From: VGJV01 sp964646415 | Lineage (GTDB): Bacteria > Patescibacteriota > Minisyncoccia > UBA6257 > 2-01-FULL-56-20 | Assembly: GCA_964646415.1 (NCBI GenBank) | Contig: CAZYEL010000005.1 | Coordinates: forward strand, 1-64,000 | Direction: 5' to 3' | DNA length: 64,000 nucleotides | Part shown: one piece after another, positions 59,829-64,000 of the stretch | How positions within the stretch are numbered: position 1 is the stretch's first letter | Layout: each line of letters opens with the position of its first letter | Position numbers and translations under genes: made by a program | Notes under the pieces: generated by a model | What the model saw: only the letters and a program-made list of their open reading frames with translations | Told to the model about the DNA's origin: nothing | Databases searched by the model: none

Positions 59829-61424
59829 ATGATTACCCTTCCGCTCCGCCTTACGATTCTCTTCATCGCCGTTACGGTGAACGTTTTTTTGCTCATCGCG
59901 GTGTACCGAAGCGATGCGAAGAGCGCGACCAACAGGAGCTACGCGGCGCTGAGTCTTGTGATGTCGATTTGGCTTCTCGCATCGTTTCTTTCCGTGAGTC
60001 CGGAGACGAATTTGCTCTGGGCGCGCCTCACGGTGTGCTTTGCGACGCTCATGAGCATGCTGTTCTTTGTGCTTGCCTACACGCTTCCGGCGCGAACTTT
60101 TACGCTTCGCCGAAGATGGAGCGTGCTTATGGGCGCAAGCACACTCGGCGTGATGGCGGTGACGCTCTCGCCGCTTGTGTTTGAGGGGATTCGCATGAAA
60201 GGCGGCAGTCCGGAGCTCATCGTCGGACCGGGCATCGCCTCGTTCGCGATTCTCACCTCGCTTTTTACTCTGGCGGCAATTGTGGCGCTGGTCGCAAAAG
60301 CCCGCCATGCGCAAGGCGTAGAGAGGAAACAGCTTCTCACGGTGCTGTGGGGGATTGTGAGCATGGTGGGCCTGCTTATTGGGACAGTCCTTGTTCCTGT
60401 CGCAGCGTTTCAGAACGATTTCTTTGTGGCATTCATTCCTCTGTACACGCTGTTTTTTCTGGGGATGACCGCATACGCTATTGTGCAATATCAGCTTTTT
60501 AACTTGAAGGTCATCGCCACCGAGGCGGTGACGACGGTGCTATGGGTGGTGCTTTTCTCCCGGATTGTGACTTCGGAGTCGACGGGAGAAATGGTGGCGG
60601 ATGTGCTTGTCTTCGTTCTCGCGGTGGTCTTCGGGTTATTTCTCATTCAAAGCGTGCGGCAGGAGGTGCGGCAGCGCGAGGAACTTGAGCGGCTCGCGCA
60701 CGAGCTTGAAGCCGCAAATGCAAAGCTCTCCGACCTCAACCGTTTCAAGACGCAGCTCCTTTCGCTTGCGTCGCATCAGATTAAGTCGCCGCTCGCGGCA
60801 ATCAAGGGCTTCATTTCGCTGCTCCTTGAGGGGCTTTATGGTCCCGTGAGCGAAACGGTGAAGGAAACACTTGGGAAGATAAAGATTTCCACCGATAATC
60901 TTGTGGAGCTTATTAACTCATTGCTTGACTTGCGGAAAGTGGAAGAAGGGAAGATGGATTACCGGTTTGTGCGCACGGACTTTGGCGTATTGGTAAAGAA
61001 CGTTTTTGAAGGACTTGCGCCGCTTACGAAAGTGAAAAAATTACAATTTGAATATGCAGGCCCCGCGCAGCCGCTTTTCGTAAATGCCGACGCGCAGAAG
61101 CTCTCGCAGGTGGTGCAGAACCTTATCGATAACGCAATCAAGTACACCCCATCCGGGTTTGTGAGGGTGATAGTCAAGAGCGAGGGCGATATGGCGGTAT
61201 GCGAAGTTTCCGATTCGGGACTGGGGATGAAGCCCGAATTTATTCCGCGGATGTTCGATGAATTTGTCCGTGACGAGCGAGTGAAGAAAGAAATCAAAGG
61301 CACGGGGCTCGGGCTTTATATCGCACGGAAGATTGTAGAGGCGCACGGAGGAACTATCGGGGCCTCATCGCAGGGTGAAGGGAATGGGAGCCGGTTTTTT
61401 GTAAGACTGAAGCTGGCACAATAG
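59829..61424 (+). CDS. Membrane sensor histidine kinase with multi-helix N-terminal sensor
   Basis: 531 residues. Residues about 1-275 form seven to eight membrane helices, like the 7TM-type kinase sensors that perceive membrane or small hydrophobic signals. A coiled coil (REELERLAHELEAANAKLSDL) leads to HisKA with SLASHQIKSPLAAIKG (phospho-His), then N box NLIDNAIKYTP, G1 SDSGLGM and G2 GTGLGLYIA. It probably autophosphorylates in response to a signal and passes phosphate to one or both receivers at the head of the operon. It may sense the product made by the enzymes between them (inference). Confidence 0.88.
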   Translation: MITLPLRLTILFIAVTVNVFLLIAVYRSDAKSATNRSYAALSLVMSIWLLASFLSVSPETNLLWARLTVCFATLMSMLFFVLAYTLPARTFTLRRRWSVLMGASTLGVMAVTLSPLVFEGIRMKGGSPELIVGPGIASFAILTSLFTLAAIVALVAKARHAQGVERKQLLTVLWGIVSMVGLLIGTVLVPVAAFQNDFFVAFIPLYTLFFLGMTAYAIVQYQLFNLKVIATEAVTTVLWVVLFSRIVTSESTGEMVADVLVFVLAVVFGLFLIQSVRQEVRQREELERLAHELEAANAKLSDLNRFKTQLLSLASHQIKSPLAAIKGFISLLLEGLYGPVSETVKETLGKIKISTDNLVELINSLLDLRKVEEGKMDYRFVRTDFGVLVKNVFEGLAPLTKVKKLQFEYAGPAQPLFVNADAQKLSQVVQNLIDNAIKYTPSGFVRVIVKSEGDMAVCEVSDSGLGMKPEFIPRMFDEFVRDERVKKEIKGTGLGLYIARKIVEAHGGTIGASSQGEGNGSRFFVRLKLAQ

Positions 61425-61455
61425 AAAACCCGCCGGGTCCACAGGACAGGCGGGG
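61424..61455 (-). terminator. Terminator of rpmE
   Basis: On the minus strand CCCGCC and GGCGGG close a hairpin, followed by TTTTC. It lies between the convergent kinase and rpmE genes and may serve both. Confidence 0.75.
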
Positions 61456-61461
61456 GTGCAA

Positions 61462-61710
61462 CTACACCGTCCCCTTTTTCGTACGTACTTTCTTTGCTTT
61501 GGGAGCTACCACTTTAGATCGCCGTGTCTTGAATTTTTCCACGCGTCCGGCGGTGTCGAGCAGTTTTTCCTCTCCGGTGAAGAACGGGTGGCACTTCGCG
61601 CAGACTTCCACCTGGATTTCCGGTTTGGTTGAGCCGAATACAAACGTGGCGCCGCAGGCGCAACGGGCTTTCGCTTCCTTATGGTACGCAGGGTGGATGT
61701 CGTTTTTCAT
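61462..61710 (-). CDS. rpmE: 50S ribosomal protein L31 (zinc-binding form)
   Basis: 82 residues from MKNDIHPAYHKEAKARCACG. The zinc-form cysteines are all present: CAC near 17-19 and CAKC near 37-40 in VEVCAKCHPFFTGEEK. A basic tail of about 20 residues (KTRRSKVVAPKAKKVRTKKG) is longer than usual. The in-frame extension to 61746 lacks conservation. Confidence 0.95.
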   Translation of the reverse strand: MKNDIHPAYHKEAKARCACGATFVFGSTKPEIQVEVCAKCHPFFTGEEKLLDTAGRVEKFKTRRSKVVAPKAKKVRTKKGTV

Positions 61711-61770
61711 GGAGTAGAGTATAGCGTATAGGGATAATGCTGGCAAATGCGTGCGCAGCGGGAGTTTGAC

Positions 61771-61825
61771 CCCTCACATAACGAGGAGTTATGAATCCAG
61801 CCTGCTACTCCTCGTTATGTTAGGG
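61771..61825. repeat. 55-bp inverted-repeat element
   Basis: Two 19-base arms (CCCTCACATAACGAGGAGT and its inverse with one mismatch) enclose a 17-base loop. It lies between the divergent rpmE and nucleotidyltransferase genes. No T run follows, so it is more likely a repeat element or operator than a terminator. Confidence 0.7.
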
Positions 61826-61874
61826 ATTGACGCGTGAGCGGGGCATCGTAGAATGTGGTGAACACGCTATCTTT

Positions 61875-62621
61875 ATGAAAACAAGAATTGTAATCCTTGC
61901 TGCTGGAAACAGCACGCGCATGAACGGTATCCCCAAGGTGCTTTTAGATATCGGCGGCACCCCGATGCTTGTGCGTGTGGTAGATGCGGCGGTTGCGTCC
62001 GGCGTGGACCGCCATCCGGTCATCGTCGTGGGAGTCCACGGCGGCGCGATGCGGCAGGCTCTCGACAACCGGTGCGACTATGTGGTGCAAGAGCGTCAGC
62101 TCGGTACAGGGCACGCGGTTCAGTGTGCCGAGTCGGCGCTCCGCGGGTTTGCGGAAACGGTCATTGTGCTCTATGGCGATAATCCGCTTATTCAGCCCCG
62201 CACAATCCGGTTGCTCGCCGAGGTGCACGAGAGGAGCATGGCGGCAATTACGATGCTTACGACGACCGTACCGGACTTTGAGGATTGGCGGAGGCCCTTC
62301 TATGACTTTGGGCGGCTTGTACGGGATGCAGGCGGGAATGTGGTGAAGAGCGTTGAGAAAAAAGATGCGAGCCCTCAAGAGCTTGGGATCAAGGAACTCA
62401 ATCCCTCGTGTTACTGCTTCACTGCGGCGTGGCTTTGGGAGCACCTTCCGAAGATTAAAAGTCATAATGCGCAAGGGGAGTATTATCTCACGGACCTCGT
62501 GCAGATTGCGATTGAGGAAGGGGCCAAGGTGGAAGCGATTCCCGTTGATGCGCACGAGGTGATTGGCGTGAACACTCCGGAGCAGCTCGAAATCGTGAGG
62601 AAGCTTTCGGAGATGCAGTAA
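61875..62621 (+). CDS. Sugar-nucleotidyltransferase, GlmU N-terminal-like
   Basis: 248 residues from ATG 61875. LAAGNSTRMNGIPKVLLDIGG is the nucleotide-binding signature (LAAGxxTRM ... PK), then ERQLGTGHAV and VLYGDNPLI, and a late EYYLTDLVQIA, all as in the uridylyltransferase half of GlmU. The acetyltransferase (left-handed beta helix) half is absent. It probably makes UDP-GlcNAc or a related NDP-sugar for wall or surface glycans, fitting the glycosyltransferases in the window. Confidence 0.82.
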   Translation: MKTRIVILAAGNSTRMNGIPKVLLDIGGTPMLVRVVDAAVASGVDRHPVIVVGVHGGAMRQALDNRCDYVVQERQLGTGHAVQCAESALRGFAETVIVLYGDNPLIQPRTIRLLAEVHERSMAAITMLTTTVPDFEDWRRPFYDFGRLVRDAGGNVVKSVEKKDASPQELGIKELNPSCYCFTAAWLWEHLPKIKSHNAQGEYYLTDLVQIAIEEGAKVEAIPVDAHEVIGVNTPEQLEIVRKLSEMQ

Positions 62622-62632
62622 ATTCAACTGCA

Positions 62633-63403
62633 TCACTCAAGGGAATTCCAGAGCGCGTCGAAGATGAGGAACTGGGTTTTGTATATCCCCGGGTCTTCGA
62701 TGATGAGGCCGTGCGGCGCGCCGTTCTGGTTCACCGAAATCATCGCGACTTTCCCCGCGTAGAGGAGCGTGTAGGTCGGCGCGCCCTCTTCCTTCGTGAG
62801 CCATTTGCGCTCGTCCTTGCCGTGGATGTCGCCGCCAGGACCGATACCGATGGCGCGCATCGCGATTTTCCGTTTGATGCGTTCTTCGGTGAACGCGGGA
62901 AATGCGTCTTTGTGATAGAGATACGGGCGGATAGTGGAAGATGAGTATGCAGCATATTCACGCGCGGGAAGCGCTTCGGTCGCGTCGAGCACGTCCTCGA
63001 GAATGGTGCGGAGTCCCGCGTAGCCCCTGTAATACTTTACCGTGGGGCTGCTTCCCGCGGCGCGGGAGAGCGAGGAGAGTTCGGGAATAATTTCTTTGAT
63101 GGCGGCTTCGGTTGTTGCGATATCTTGTTTTCTCCGGAGGAGAAGGTTCACGAGCGCCTTTGGTTCTTCGGCGACGAAGTGTTGGCGTTTCTCTTTATGG
63201 TAGTAGGAGACCAGTCCGCGGCTCTGGAGCGCCTTGAGCGCATCATGCGTGGTACCTCTGTTGATGCCCGCGTGCTCCGCGATTTTCCTGATTGCGGTGG
63301 GTCCGAGCGAGAGAAGCGAGAGATAGACTGCCGCTTCCTTAGGGTTTAACCCAAGCCCCAGAAGGGCGGATTGCATGGCTTCTGTGATATTGGATTTTGT
63401 CAT
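62633..63403 (-). CDS. TrmB-family transcriptional regulator
   Basis: 256 residues. N-terminal winged helix (LGLNPKEAAVYLSLLSLGPTAIRKIAEHAGINRGTTHDALKALQSRGLV, about 16-65), a helical linker and a C-terminal effector-type domain (about 110-256, with YRGYAGLRTILEDVLDA). TrmB proteins usually sense sugars and repress or activate nearby genes. It is divergent from the GT2 gene at 63630 across a 226-base gap containing several TGTCAA boxes, so autoregulation plus control of that gene is plausible. Confidence 0.85.
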   Translation of the reverse strand: MTKSNITEAMQSALLGLGLNPKEAAVYLSLLSLGPTAIRKIAEHAGINRGTTHDALKALQSRGLVSYYHKEKRQHFVAEEPKALVNLLLRRKQDIATTEAAIKEIIPELSSLSRAAGSSPTVKYYRGYAGLRTILEDVLDATEALPAREYAAYSSSTIRPYLYHKDAFPAFTEERIKRKIAMRAIGIGPGGDIHGKDERKWLTKEEGAPTYTLLYAGKVAMISVNQNGAPHGLIIEDPGIYKTQFLIFDALWNSLE

Positions 63404-63420
63404 CGGTTCCTTATTTAATA

Positions 63421-63543
63421 TGTCAAATTGCCTTTTTTGTCAAATTAATGCTGACAATAAAAGCTTTTATGAAGTATTATAATGTTTTGTGTCATATATA
63501 TTGTCAAAAAAATCGTTGACATAAATGGCGTTGGGAATATCCT
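63421..63543. promoter_or_regulatory. Divergent regulatory region with five TGTCAA/TTGACA-type boxes
   Basis: TGTCAA at 63421, 63439 and 63502, TGACAA at 63452 and TTGACA at 63516. The last is also a perfect -35 with TATCCT 16 bases on (63538-63543), reading toward the GT2 gene. TATAAT on the minus strand (63481-63476) can serve the TrmB gene. Candidate TrmB operator. Confidence 0.5.
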
Positions 63544-63629
63544 CTTTGATAAGGTAGAAGGAATTATTGGTTTTTGTTCTGTCTGCCTCCAGTCAACTTA
63601 ACAATTAAAAACCGGAAAGGAGACTTCCT

Positions 63630-64000
63630 ATGAAATGGGAAGGACTTTTGGATAGTGACAGAGTTGTTATCCCCGCACATAACGAGGAAGCCTCCATCGG
63701 CCTCGTCGTGGGTTACCTCATGGAGCACGGGCTTCGTGGGGAACAATTGCTTATCGTGGACAGCAATTGCACTGATGGGACCGTGCAAGCCGCACTTAGT
63801 GCTGCACGGGCTTACCAATCTGATGGCGCGCTCCGGGTTGTCCAGCAGAGTGAAATGCTGAAACTTTACACGCACAAGTTTGTTGTACCGTGCGGGACAG
63901 TCGAACGTGAGGCTACGCTCAGGAATGCGGGAAAGGGAGCAGCGATGTACGCGGCAGTGCTTGCGCTCAAGCGCGAGGGTCACTCGCCAGAAAGTCGCGT
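63630..64000 (+). CDS. GT2-family glycosyltransferase, N-terminal part (cut by window edge)
   Basis: 123 residues up to the edge. Strong Shine-Dalgarno (GGAAAGGAG) 7 bases before ATG 63630, unlike most genes here. VVIPAHNEEASIGLVVGYL and LLIVDSNCTDGTVQAAL are the first two GT2 motifs (the nucleotide-binding Asp is in VDSNCTDGT). RNAGKGAAMYAAV follows, like the GK-aa region of dolichol-phosphate/glucosyl-3-phosphoglycerate synthase relatives. Donor and acceptor cannot be told from this part. Its leader lies in the TrmB control region. Confidence 0.8.
   Translation, partial: MKWEGLLDSDRVVIPAHNEEASIGLVVGYLMEHGLRGEQLLIVDSNCTDGTVQAALSAARAYQSDGALRVVQQSEMLKLYTHKFVVPCGTVEREATLRNAGKGAAMYAAVLALKREGHSPESR

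Noticed and set aside
63674..63690. ACATAACGAGGA match to the hairpin arm at 61776-61789
   Set aside because: It encodes the conserved PAHNEEA motif of the GT2 protein and has no inverted partner, so it is a coincidence.

Overview
The window looks like a piece of a Patescibacteria (CPR) genome, most likely a Parcubacteria-type lineage. Several things point there. Housekeeping proteins are trimmed: RF1 lacks its N-terminal domain, AspRS lacks the GAD insertion and ProRS lacks the editing insertion. There are huge modular surface proteins, a DUF5674-type protein and many zinc-ribbon proteins. Genes are tightly packed and promoters sit almost on the start codon. UGA is used as a normal stop, so this is not a recoded lineage. 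This is inference from gene content; no marker phylogeny was possible.

Layout. 1-4730: an AT-rich block with a cut-off gene, a GHKL ATPase, a DnaA-domain/HNH protein and a Shedu-type nuclease. It is probably a defence island and ends at the 3' side of a tRNA-Gln gene. 4870-9680: prepilin-like protein, dnaX, scpA, scpB, mraY. 9770-18900: two giant secreted modular proteins with almost identical signal peptides; the second has a 42-bp tandem repeat broken by an assembly gap. 19083-21205: GT-C glycosyltransferase plus polyprenol-phosphate mannose synthase. 21300-26980: proS and the rod-shape/wall genes mreB, mreC, mreD-like and PBP2, with a 167-bp MITE-like element between mreC and mreD.

27059-32346 and 40269-47410: seven divergent copies of one cysteine-rich family (564-600 aa) in two same-strand blocks, plus a scrap of an eighth copy. 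Three copies share a pair of 13-bp palindromes just upstream of the start codon. The stretch between the blocks holds galT-like, rplU, a gene of unknown function behind a complete promoter/SAM-I-riboswitch/terminator leader, a C39-like peptidase, a fused double D-Ala-D-Ala ligase, a GT39 transferase and two small genes.

47510-53271: RNase H with a viroplasmin domain, rnpB, mgtC, aspS (with a REP-like palindrome inserted in frame), an adenylate-kinase-like gene, a Nudix hydrolase and prfA. 53387-61424: two receiver proteins, then a mostly stop-start-overlapped run of nitroreductase, amino-acid dehydrogenase, PaaK-like ligase, ThiF-like E1 and alpha/beta hydrolase, then a membrane histidine kinase. 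This reads like a small-molecule biosynthesis and sensing locus. 61462-64000: rpmE, a sugar nucleotidyltransferase, a TrmB-type regulator and the start of a GT2 glycosyltransferase.

Main candidates for something undescribed: the seven-copy cysteine-rich family with its paired palindromes, the 53-61 kb biosynthesis/signalling operon, the SAM riboswitch on an orphan gene, and the GHKL/DnaA-HNH/Shedu block.
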